A DNA stretch of 64,000 nucleotides, from NCBI RefSeq assembly GCF_002197845.1, contig NZ_NIDE01000001.1:1116001-1180000 (forward strand), given 5' to 3'. A program made the position numbers and the translations under genes. Below are positions 52,054 to 61,100 of the stretch, piece by piece. The DNA comes from Fimbriiglobus ruber. GTDB lineage: Bacteria; Planctomycetota; Planctomycetia; Gemmatales; Gemmataceae. The notes under the pieces are model-generated. The model saw nothing but the letters and a program-made list of their open reading frames with translations, had not been told where the DNA came from and did no database searches. Every line of letters starts with the position of its first letter. Position 1 is the first letter of the stretch.

Positions 52054-54624
52054 TTACTTCTTTGCTGCCGCGAACAGGGCGTCGATCTCCGCGTCGGTCA
52101 GTTTGTCCTTCCCGTCGTTGGCGTCGATCACCAGCCCGGTGCCGCTGGGCGTCAGCCAGACGAGGTGATTGCCGAGGCGGAACACGTCCTTCATTTGGGG
52201 CTGCTTTTCCAGAATGCGGAAGTACGCATCGCTCTGGGCTTTGACCGCGACGGTTTTCGTCTGGGCGGTGAACTTGTCGTCGATCCAGACGCCGCCGATC
52301 TCCACGCAGTTGCGGCCGCCGACCTGCTGATTCGCGGTCGCGGTGAGGCGATTTTGCTCGCGGAGTGCGTTCGACGACAACGAGAGGTCGACACCCAACG
52401 TCCCCTGCTGATTCTGTTGGAGACGCCGGGCGGAGTAATTGTCCGCGGCATCTTTAAACGTCTTCGACTCGCTCTGGGCTTTCTTTAATGCGTCGGCGTA
52501 GACGGCGTCGCGTTTGTCGGCCGGCAGGTTCCGGAGTTCTCCTTCGAGTAACCGGTCCTGTTCCGTCCCGCGGGCCGCACCGAGGTTGCCTTTCGCCTCG
52601 GGTTTCGCCGCCTGCTCGCGGGCGTAATCCGTCACCGTCTTCGGCGAAGCAGTAACCGTGGTGGGTCTGAGAGCGCCGGGGCGCGGTGCGGGAACAAGTC
52701 CAGGCGGCCTGAAGCCCCCACCGAACCCGCCACCGATGCCACCGATCCCGCCGTTCCCGCTAAGATTTCCAGGACCGCCGGCCCCACTGATACCAGTGCC
52801 GGTGCTGGCTCCCGCTGCCCCTTGCGGGCCGTTCGACGGGTCTAAACCGCCAAGCGGCACGAATCGGTCGCGTTCGTGGCGAATCACCGGCAGCGGCGCG
52901 TCCGGGACGACGAGGTAACTCGTGTACGGCGTCGCGATGCCGTACTTCTTCGCCAGGGTGGTCACTTCCTCGACCACTTCCTTCGACTCGCCGCTCGCGC
53001 GAATCTGGTCGAGCAGGTAGCCGACCTTTCGACGGGCCCAAAGATGCTCGACGAAGCCGTTCGCTTCGGCTTTGACCGGGAAGGTGAGTTCGTACACCAG
53101 TTCGCGCTCCTCGGCCCCGACCATCCCGGTCAGTTTGACGGCCGAGGCCCCCTGCCCCGTGTACCGGCCGATGACCACGAGTTGCCCGCCGTGAAAGAGG
53201 TCGGGCAACTTGGGCGGGTACATTTCGCTCAGTTTCACGTTCGTGGTCGTCAGCTTCACGTTGGTCATGACCGGGTGGCTGATCTTCGCGTTCAGCGCCG
53301 CGGCTTTGGTCTCGATGTCCTCAGCCGGGCGGACGTAGGTACTCACGGCCCGGGTCGCGTCCGCGAGTTGGTCGAGCATGGTGGCATTCACGTCGTCGCC
53401 GACGCCGAATGTGAAGATGCGGACGTTTTCGGACTTGTCGGCCCGCGCGGTCACGTTCTTCACGATCTTGGCCGGGTCGCGCTCGTCGATCGTCGGCATC
53501 CCGTCCGTGAAAAAGGCGATGGTGAACGACCGGCCCGGGTCTTTGGTCCGCATGTCGAGGGCGGCGTCGAGTGCCGGTTGGATGGCGGTCCCGCCGCCGG
53601 CGCGGAGGTCGTCGACCCACTTCCGCGCCCGTTCCAGTTGCTCGCTGTTCGCCGACAGCAGTTTGCTTTCGTAATTGTGGACGGTGCTCGCGAAGCCGAT
53701 CAGCCCGAAGCGATCGCCTTCGTCGAGGTTGGAGAGAAGGTGCTTGAGTGCCTTCTTCGCCTGGGACATTTTCAGGTCGGACATGCTGCCCGAGGTGTCG
53801 AGGACGAGGACCAGGTCGCGCGGCACGCGGGTCGCCTTCATCGCCCCGATTTGCGGCGAGATCAGCAGCATGAAGTACCCGTCGTCGCCCGTCACCGGGC
53901 GGTAGGTCAACGGGGTGAGGCCGATTTCCTGCTTGCCGAGCCCGTAGAAGAGTTGGAAGTCCTTATCGAGTAGCGCCTGGGACTTCTCGAATTCGACCGC
54001 GACTTCGTTGTCCCCCTTGCGCTTCAGGTCGATCGCGTGGGTCGGGCTGTAGACCGACTGCACCGGGTGCTGCGACTTGATCGTGAGCTTGACCGAAAAC
54101 TCTTCGAGCGTGCGCGTCGCCTTCCCGTCCGTCCTCAGCGGGTAAACGTATTCGACCACCCCCTGCTCCATCGGGGCGACGCTGGTAAAGCTGATGCGGA
54201 CCTTTTGGTCTTTCCTGGGGAGGACGGGAAACACCTTCAGCCGCATCAGGTCGTTGCCGAGGTATTCGAGGAGGCCGGGGTCTTGAGTCCGGCGGACGAT
54301 GTCGGTGTAAACCTGATGGGCTTTCTTCGCGTCGAGCAGTTCGCCGGTCGTCTCCTTGCCGTCGACCCACATCGTGAATTTGTTCACGCTCGCGCCGCGG
54401 GGCACGGGGAACAGGTAGGTCGCTTCGAGGTTTCGGTCGGTGTGGTTGCGGAACGCCTGCTCGACGGTCGTGACCGCGACCTGGTCTTCGATCGCGACCG
54501 TGACCTTGTGGTTGACCATCGCGAGCGGCGGGAGTTTCACGTCGTCCGGGACGAGTAAACCCGCGGCCGGGGCGGATTGGACCGCCGCCAGCACCAACAC
54601 GCCGAGCAAGAATCGGTAGCGCAT
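52054..54624 (-). CDS. VIT and von Willebrand factor A domain protein, exported
   Basis: An 856-aa protein with GGAGG before the ATG. Residues 1-21 are a signal peptide. Residues about 25-155 are a VIT domain (VTTVEQAFRNHTDRNLEATY, LFPVPRGASVNKFTMWVDGK). Residues about 268-440 form a vWA domain with an intact metal site (VLVLDTSGSMSDLKMSQAKK, then GGTAIQPALDAAL, then FFTDGMPTID). A Gly/Pro-rich linker near 600-650 (GGIGGIGGGFGGGFRPPG) is followed by a helical C-terminal region. Eukaryotic relatives (ITIH) bind matrix. I infer a periplasmic or surface adhesion or scaffold role. Confidence 0.9.
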   Translation of the reverse strand: MRYRFLLGVLVLAAVQSAPAAGLLVPDDVKLPPLAMVNHKVTVAIEDQVAVTTVEQAFRNHTDRNLEATYLFPVPRGASVNKFTMWVDGKETTGELLDAKKAHQVYTDIVRRTQDPGLLEYLGNDLMRLKVFPVLPRKDQKVRISFTSVAPMEQGVVEYVYPLRTDGKATRTLEEFSVKLTIKSQHPVQSVYSPTHAIDLKRKGDNEVAVEFEKSQALLDKDFQLFYGLGKQEIGLTPLTYRPVTGDDGYFMLLISPQIGAMKATRVPRDLVLVLDTSGSMSDLKMSQAKKALKHLLSNLDEGDRFGLIGFASTVHNYESKLLSANSEQLERARKWVDDLRAGGGTAIQPALDAALDMRTKDPGRSFTIAFFTDGMPTIDERDPAKIVKNVTARADKSENVRIFTFGVGDDVNATMLDQLADATRAVSTYVRPAEDIETKAAALNAKISHPVMTNVKLTTTNVKLSEMYPPKLPDLFHGGQLVVIGRYTGQGASAVKLTGMVGAEERELVYELTFPVKAEANGFVEHLWARRKVGYLLDQIRASGESKEVVEEVTTLAKKYGIATPYTSYLVVPDAPLPVIRHERDRFVPLGGLDPSNGPQGAAGASTGTGISGAGGPGNLSGNGGIGGIGGGFGGGFRPPGLVPAPRPGALRPTTVTASPKTVTDYAREQAAKPEAKGNLGAARGTEQDRLLEGELRNLPADKRDAVYADALKKAQSESKTFKDAADNYSARRLQQNQQGTLGVDLSLSSNALREQNRLTATANQQVGGRNCVEIGGVWIDDKFTAQTKTVAVKAQSDAYFRILEKQPQMKDVFRLGNHLVWLTPSGTGLVIDANDGKDKLTDAEIDALFAAAKK

Positions 54625-54794
54625 CGCACACCTCCGCGCGGTCAGGGTCTCCCGGACTCTGACTATACAACGAGGCAGGACGCCTTGGCGATTGCGAATA
54701 CGACGACTTGTTACACGCGAGTTACCGGGTGCGACCGTGCGAGCCCAAGCCTGGCGGGGTTACTTCTTGTGGTTTTTACGCAAACGATATGAGA

Positions 54795-55247
54795 TCAGTT
54801 CTTCTCCAGTAGTCGGTCCAATTCCAAAGCCTCGCTCGCAAGTTTTCGGGCCACCTCGATCCTCTGTTTCTCCCCTTCTTCCGTGCGTGCCGATTCCCGC
54901 TGGCGCTCCTGGGCTTCGTCCGCCCGGATCGCCGGTATGATCCGGGTTTCCATGTCGTTGGCGATACTTTTTGCTTGGGTTCGCAGGTATTCCAGATCCT
55001 GGGGGCGGTACGCATTTCGGTCTTTGACTGCGGCACGGAGAGCCCGGACCAAAATGCCGAGATCGCCGACGGATTCGGCGGCGTACATGGTATTTGTCAC
55101 GAGAAAGAACGTTTCCTGCCGGGTTTCCACTTTACCGTGTTCATGGCCCACGTCGTAAGCCGCCAAATGGCTGACAACCAACCCGATCACGAGCGCGGAC
55201 AGCCCCGTTGCCACGGTTGTGCGGTTCGACTTGAGCCATGACCTCAT
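54795..55247 (-). CDS. Small membrane-anchored coiled-coil protein
   Basis: A 150-aa protein. I take the ATG at 55247 (MRSWLKSNRTTVATG), with GGAG upstream; 19 in-frame codons further up look non-coding. One transmembrane segment lies at about 14-28 (ATGLSALVIGLVVSHL). The rest is helical and charged, with a coiled-coil C-terminus (ESARTEEGEKQRIEVARKLA). No named family recognised. It may act as a periplasmic sensor or assembly helper. The base composition is somewhat lower in GC than the neighbours. Confidence 0.68.
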   Translation of the reverse strand: MRSWLKSNRTTVATGLSALVIGLVVSHLAAYDVGHEHGKVETRQETFFLVTNTMYAAESVGDLGILVRALRAAVKDRNAYRPQDLEYLRTQAKSIANDMETRIIPAIRADEAQERQRESARTEEGEKQRIEVARKLASEALELDRLLEKN

Positions 55248-55752
55248 ACTTTTCTCCGGGAATCCGATTCGTCTCATCCGGTCCACGAACAACCCATTTA
55301 CCAACCCGAGATACCGTCTCCGTTTTTAAATCATTCGGCTTTTCCCAAATACCGGGGCGAAAGTCTTCTATCTCCGAGTTCGTCGGATAGAAAGCCGGAT
55401 TTTCGGTTCGATCACATTTGGAGCTTCGATTGCTGGTCTTTTGAAAGGTGACGACGCCGAGGACATTATTTTCCTTCACGGTCTGGCGGTTTGCGTGAAC
55501 TACAAAAGCCGGATCTCACCAATAAGGCGTTCGGCAGTGATAGCTGACCCACTCCAACCAACCTGTGGAACTCTTCGTGGCACGGCCTTCCAGACCGTGC
55601 GCGAGTTAGTCGAACCGTGGCGTCTGGGGCATTTTTTGCATTTATTGCGCTGAAACCCCCGTTTTGGGACGAGCGGGTCGTCACAGTTATCGAGGGAGTC
55701 GGGATTGGTAATGGATTTGCTGCCGAACGCCTAAACTGTTCCCGCTCAAATC
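55248..55752. other. Intergenic region, no gene seen
   Basis: About 500 bp between two minus-strand genes, of relatively low GC. Short frames on both strands lack ribosome sites. Nothing recognised except the terminator at its right end. Confidence 0.5.
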
Positions 55753-55815
55753 GAAGCATAAAGCGTCCGGGGGCCGTGGAATTAATCCGCGGTCCTCGGA
55801 CGCTTTACGTGCTTC
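55753..55815 (-). terminator. Long hairpin after the anti-sigma-like gene
   Basis: GAAGCATAAAGCGTCCGGGG and the next 7 nt (55753-55779) pair with 55786-55815, with a few mismatches and bulges. It begins 12 nt after the stop of the minus-strand gene at 55828. There is no long U-tract. Confidence 0.6.
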
Positions 55816-55827
55816 GACAATTCTCTC

Positions 55828-57144
55828 TCAACCCACCGGACGGATCACAATCATCAGCGGAATGGTGGTCGCCTTGCGTTCTTCGCGACGTTCGAGGAAT
55901 TGTTTCACTTCCTTCGACATCTGGGGCGGAACCCGACCGCCAACGGGCAGGTACGTCAACAGAACCGCCGATTTCTCGGGGGACTGCTTGTCCTTTTTGT
56001 TGAGGGCTGCCGTCAGTTGATCGACGGTGTTGGACGAGATCGCGCGGGAACCAGCCGGGGCCACCTTCGGACGCTTCCAAAGCCCGGGATCGACGCCGAG
56101 CAGTTCGCGAAGTTCTTTTTGCTCCGTCAACTTGGCGGGGAAGAGGTGAGCCGTTCCAAACGGCAGGCTCTTGTCGCCGCGCGTCTGAATCGCCAACTGG
56201 GCGAAGAGTTTAGCAATGTCCTCGGCAGACAGGCTCTCGACGAACACCACCCACGCGGAAGGAACCTTCTTGGCCATCCGCTCTTGGGCCGTTGCGTCCA
56301 CGACGACTTTAATGCCCGCCGCGTTGGCGGCGGCCTGGAACACCTCGGCTGCGCGGTGCGGATCGCGGGTGAACAAATCGAGCCGGAAAGCGTGGTCGCG
56401 AGAGAGGTTGTCAAGGACCTTGACGCGGATGTCTTCGCGATCGCCATCAACAATCGACACCAAGAGTGGCAGGCGAACGGTCACGGTTGAGAATTCTTGT
56501 TGGTCGCTAAACGAACCCGATCCGATCACATCACCGATCCCGTAAGGCCGTGGCGAGGGAGCAGCCTCCACAACGGCCACTACGGACGGCGTCTCGACCG
56601 GCCGTTCGGCTACCGCAACTCGCGGGGTAGAAATAACTTCCGGCTCTTGCTTGGTCGTTCGTTTTGCAGAGGCGACCGCGCGATCGGTGTTGTGTTCCGT
56701 GACTTTCGGCAGACGGTGAACCTCGACCACTTCGGCGGCTTCCCGCGAGTCGCGTGACGCGAACCAGAACGAGCCGGAAGTCACAGCCAACAAAGCGGAT
56801 GCGGCAATGGCGTAGGGCAACCAGCCGACGCGGCGAGCCGAACGCGAGGGCACGGAAACGGGAGTCAGTTGTTCGACCGGAGCCGAAACGACGATCGGCC
56901 GTGAGGCTGCCGGCACGGCTTTGGGCAACGAACGAATCCGTGTGGCGACAGTGGCTTGCATGCTCGACGGGGCCGGGATTCGACGAAGCGCGCGCAGGCG
57001 ACGGCTGTGAGCCTGGAGTTGCTGAAAGAGCGCGACCGCTTCTGCGGACTGGGAAAGAAGCCGCCGGAAGGATTGCTCCTGGGCGGGCGTCAATTCGGCG
57101 TCCACGGCTGCGGCGATCAACTCGCGGTCGGCGTCGGGCAACAT
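55828..57144 (-). CDS. Membrane anti-sigma-factor-like protein paired with an ECF sigma factor
   Basis: A 438-aa protein starting at MLPDADRELIAAAVDAELTP. Residues 1-70 resemble the N-terminal sigma-binding helices of anti-sigma factors (AELTPAQEQSFRRLLSQSAE). A transmembrane segment lies near 110-128 (LPYAIAASALLAVTSGSFWF). A long C-terminal domain (about 200-438) follows outside the membrane, with no recognised fold. There is no HxxxCxxC zinc motif. No strong Shine-Dalgarno is seen; a GGGGTTTAACCCC palindrome at 57153-57165 lies just before the start and could cover it. The sigma gene ends 94 bp upstream on the same strand. Confidence 0.75.
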   Translation of the reverse strand: MLPDADRELIAAAVDAELTPAQEQSFRRLLSQSAEAVALFQQLQAHSRRLRALRRIPAPSSMQATVATRIRSLPKAVPAASRPIVVSAPVEQLTPVSVPSRSARRVGWLPYAIAASALLAVTSGSFWFASRDSREAAEVVEVHRLPKVTEHNTDRAVASAKRTTKQEPEVISTPRVAVAERPVETPSVVAVVEAAPSPRPYGIGDVIGSGSFSDQQEFSTVTVRLPLLVSIVDGDREDIRVKVLDNLSRDHAFRLDLFTRDPHRAAEVFQAAANAAGIKVVVDATAQERMAKKVPSAWVVFVESLSAEDIAKLFAQLAIQTRGDKSLPFGTAHLFPAKLTEQKELRELLGVDPGLWKRPKVAPAGSRAISSNTVDQLTAALNKKDKQSPEKSAVLLTYLPVGGRVPPQMSKEVKQFLERREERKATTIPLMIVIRPVG

Positions 57145-57238
57145 AACTAGTTGGGGTTTAACCCCCCTCCCCTTCCACAATCCTACTACCAACAAGACGA
57201 ATTACGTGTGCTTCGGTTTCGGCCGAACGAGATCCGAT

Positions 57239-57802
57239 TTATTCGGACCCAGCTTCCAACAAATCTCGTAACTCCAATCTGGCCCGGTGGATGCGGCTTC
57301 GAATCGTCCCGATCGGCACACCCAGAATCTCGGCAATTTCCTCGTATTTCAATCCTTCGATGTCTTTCAAAACCAATACCGTTCTATGTTCCGGCGACAA
57401 CCGATGAAGAGCCGCCCGGAGGATTTCTTCTTCCTCGGTCCGCTCCAGCGCGGCGCCGGGTCTCGTCTCTTCCGACGTGTCAACGGGATCGCCGATCGAT
57501 TCCCCGTCTCGACCCGTTTCCAGGCTCACCAACGCTTTGCGGCGCCGCTTGAGGCTCACGGCGGTATTAAACGCAATTCGATACAGCCAAGTATAGAACT
57601 CGGCGTCACCTTTAAATGACGCGAGCGATTGGTAGGCGTTCACGAATGCGTCTTGAACCACGTCCTGAGCGTCTTCGGCGTTGTCGACAACGCGGATGAC
57701 GGCGTTGAAGAGTCGGTCCTGGTATCGGCGAACGAGTTCACCGAAGGCCGAAGATCGGCCATCCAACGATTCGAGAATCAGGCGGCGGTCTTCGTGGTTC
57801 AC
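57239..57802 (-). CDS. ECF-type RNA polymerase sigma factor (RpoE-like)
   Basis: A 187-aa group 4 sigma factor with a GTG start at 57802. Region 2 spans about 20-90 (LFNAVIRVVDNAEDAQDVVQ, then DAFVNAYQSL and FYTWLYRIAFNTAV, which bind the -10 element). Region 4 spans about 125-180 (LSPEHRTVLVLKDIEGLKYE, then EIAEILGVPIGTIRSRIHRAR, the -35-binding helix-turn-helix). The acidic linker (VDTSEETRPGAALERTEEEE) is typical. The next gene is a likely membrane anti-sigma, so this sigma probably answers an envelope signal and may control its own operon. Confidence 0.93.
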   Translation of the reverse strand: MNHEDRRLILESLDGRSSAFGELVRRYQDRLFNAVIRVVDNAEDAQDVVQDAFVNAYQSLASFKGDAEFYTWLYRIAFNTAVSLKRRRKALVSLETGRDGESIGDPVDTSEETRPGAALERTEEEEILRAALHRLSPEHRTVLVLKDIEGLKYEEIAEILGVPIGTIRSRIHRARLELRDLLEAGSE

Positions 57803-58043
57803 GTCAGCCTGTGGTTATGACGTGGAGACTGGGTCATAAGTTCCATCGTTCGGCCGAATTGGTTTCCGACCGGAAAACGAATGATGGTAACGGAAGTTTA
57901 ACACAAACCGGAAGTTATGTCGAATAGCTACTTTCCATAAATCGACGACCGATTTTGTCGACGGTCGCCACCAACCCACGCGGACAAGAGCTGCCGAACA
58001 GCGATCCACGTTGTAAGGGCGACGAATCCGTTTTCAGATACTG

Positions 58044-58073
58044 TTCGTCTGTACCGCACACCGCGCCTATACT
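58044..58073 (+). promoter_or_regulatory. Possible sigma-70-type promoter of uvrA
   Basis: TATACT (58068-58073) with a weak TTCGTC-type -35 (58044-58049) 18 nt upstream and about 57 nt before the uvrA ATG. I see no clear LexA-type operator (neither CTGT-N8-ACAG nor GAAC-N4-GTTC). The rest of the 57803-58130 gap shows nothing else. Confidence 0.3.
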
Positions 58074-58130
58074 AGTCACCTGTACCCTAACCACACTCGC
58101 GCCGCATTGTGCAGGAGCGGTTCGGCCGTC

Positions 58131-61100
58131 ATGGATAGTCAGAATATCGTCGTGCGCGGCGCGCGCGAACACAATCTTCGCAACGTTAATCTCGAACTCC
58201 CGCGAAACAAGCTTATCGTCTTTACCGGAGTCAGCGGCTCCGGGAAGAGTTCCCTGGCGTTCGACACGTTGTACGCCGAGGGCCAGCGGCGGTACGTCGA
58301 AAGCCTCTCGAACTACGCCCGCCAGTTCTTGGGCCAGCTGCCGAAGCCGGAAGTGGAATATATTGGCGGCCTGTCCCCTGCCATCAGCATTCAGCAGAAG
58401 ACTGCGGGGCGGAACCCACGTTCCACGGTCGGCACCGTGACCGAGGTGTCGGACTTTCTGCGCGTGCTGTTCGCGCGGGTCGGCCAGGGGTACTGCCCGA
58501 ACTGCCAGCGGCCGATTACCGCCCAGACGCGCGAACAGATCATTGCTCGTATTCTCGCCCTGCCCGACCAGACGCGGTTCTCGATCCTCGCACCCGTCGT
58601 CCGCGGCCAGAAGGGAGAATTCAAGGACTTCTTCGCCGACATGGTGAAGCGCGGGTACGTCCGCGCGCGGGTCGACGGCCAGATCGTTCGCATGACAGAT
58701 GATCTGAAGCTGGACAAGAAGATCAAGCACCACATCGAAGTCGTCGTCGACCGATTGAAACTGGAAGGCACCGGGGCCAAGGGCGACGCGGCCGGCGGCA
58801 AGCTCCGCCCCCGGATCGCGGAAGCGGTCGAACAGGCGCTAGCGCTGGCCGAAGGTGCGGTCATCATCGCCGTCGAGGCCGATACGCCCACCGAGAAGGG
58901 AGCACCGGCCCGAACCAAGGGCACGGCCGCCCAACCCACCGACCTCCTGCTCTCGGCGCACTACGCCTGTACCCATTGCAACATCAGCTACGAGCCCCCT
59001 TCCCCACAACTCTTCTCGTTCAACAGCCCGCACGGCATGTGCCCCGCCTGTGACGGGCTTGGCACGCAATACACGTTCGATCCCGACCTGCTGATCCCCG
59101 ACCCAAAGCTGAGCCTGTTCGACGGCGCGATCCCGCTCGTCGGGGCGCTCAAGTCGATGGGCAAGTGGCGGCGGCACGTCTACGAGGGCGTGGCGAAATC
59201 GCTCGACATCGACCTCAAGGCGCCGTGGCGGTCGTTGCCCGACGACCACCAGAACCTGTTACTACACGGCAGCGGCGACGCCCACATCGTCTGGGAATGG
59301 AAGCAGCGCGGCGGGAAGGTGTGGAAACACAGCGGGAAGTGGGAGGGAATTGTTCCCCAACTTGTGTCGCAATTCAAGAAAGCCGCCGGCGGCCCGCGGC
59401 GGATGCAACTCGAAAAGTACATGCGCGTCGTCCGCTGCCCGGTTTGCGCGGGGCAACGGCTAAACGCGCAAGCCCGCGCCGTCCGCGTCGGCGACAAGAC
59501 ACTGGTCGAAGTCGGGCACATGTCGGTGGGCGATCTTCTGCCCTGGTTCGACACGTTCGAGAAACACCTGACGCCACTTCAGCGAACCATCGCCGGCGAG
59601 TTACTGAAGGAGATCCGCGCCCGCCTCGGCTTCCTTTTGAACGTCGGCCTGCACTATCTGAGCCTCGACCGATCCGCGCCCACTCTTTCAGGTGGCGAGG
59701 CCCAGCGCATCCGACTGGCGGGGCAGATCGGCTCCGGCCTGGTCGGCGTCCTCTACATTCTCGACGAGCCGAGCATCGGCCTGCACCCGCGCGACAATAT
59801 TCGCCTGCTCCGGAGCCTCGAACGCCTCCGGGACATGGGCAACACCGTCTTGGTCGTGGAACACGACGAGGACACTATGCGGGCGGCCGACTACCTCGTC
59901 GACTTCGGCCCCGGCCCCGGCATCCGCGGCGGCGAGATCGTGGCCGCGGGGACGCCGGCGGAAGTGTTCGCGAACCCGGCCAGCGTGACCGGCCAATACC
60001 TCACGGGCGTGAAGACGATCGCGATTCCCGCGAAACGTCGCCCGCCTACCGACAAGACACTCCGAATCATCGGTGCGCGGCACAACAACCTGAAGAACGT
60101 GACGGTGGACGTGCCGCTCGGGGCGTTCGTGTGCGTGACCGGGGTGAGCGGGTCCGGAAAGAGTTCGCTGGTCAACGACATCCTCCGCGAAGCGCTCGGC
60201 GCGGCCGTCAAGGCGTCCGGCGGCCGCTCCGGGGACGAGGCCACGGTGGTGGAGGACGATGCCGAAGAGGCCGCGCTGCACGAGGTCGGTGCACACGACC
60301 GGATCGAGGGGGCGGAACACGTCGATAAGGTCATCGACATCGACCAGACGGCGATCGGCCGGACGCCGCGGTCGAACCCGGCCACGTACATCAAGGTGTT
60401 CGACGAGATCCGCTCGCTGTTCGCCGAGATGTCGGACGCGAAAGTTCGCGGCTACCAGCCCGGCCGGTTCAGCTTCAACCGCCCCGGCGGTCGCTGCGAG
60501 GCGTGCGAGGGGAACGGGTCGAACCGCCTCGAAATGGACTTCCTCGCGGACGTCTGGGTGACCTGCCCCGTCTGCGACGGCCGCCGGTTCAACCACGAGA
60601 CGCTGCAAGTCAAATACCGCGGCAAATCGATCACGGACGTTCTCGAACTCGAAGTCGCGCAGGCGCTCGACCACTTTGAACACGTCCCGAAAATCCGCGC
60701 GATGCTGCAGACGCTTCACGACGTCGGCCTGGACTACATCAAGCTCGGCCAGCCCTCCCCGACCCTCTCGGGCGGCGAGGCCCAGCGCGTGAAACTCGCG
60801 AAAGAACTCTGCCGCCGCGGGACCGGGAAGACGCTTTACATCCTGGACGAGCCGACCACCGGCCTCCACTTCGAGGACATCCGCAAGCTGCTCGAAGTGC
60901 TGCACGGCTTCGTCGAGCAGGGCAACACAGTCCTCGTCATCGAACACAACCTGGACGTCATCAAGACCGCGGACTGGCTCATCGACATGGGGCCGGACGG
61001 CGGGTCGGGCGGCGGTATCGTGGTCGCGACGGGAACGCCGGAACAGGTCGCAAAGTGTAAAGAGTCGTACACGGGGCAGGCACTCGTTCCGATCCTCTTT

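Noticed and set aside
58021-58130. SOS box for uvrA
   Set aside because: No palindrome matching either the CTGT-N8-ACAG or GAAC-N4-GTTC form could be found.
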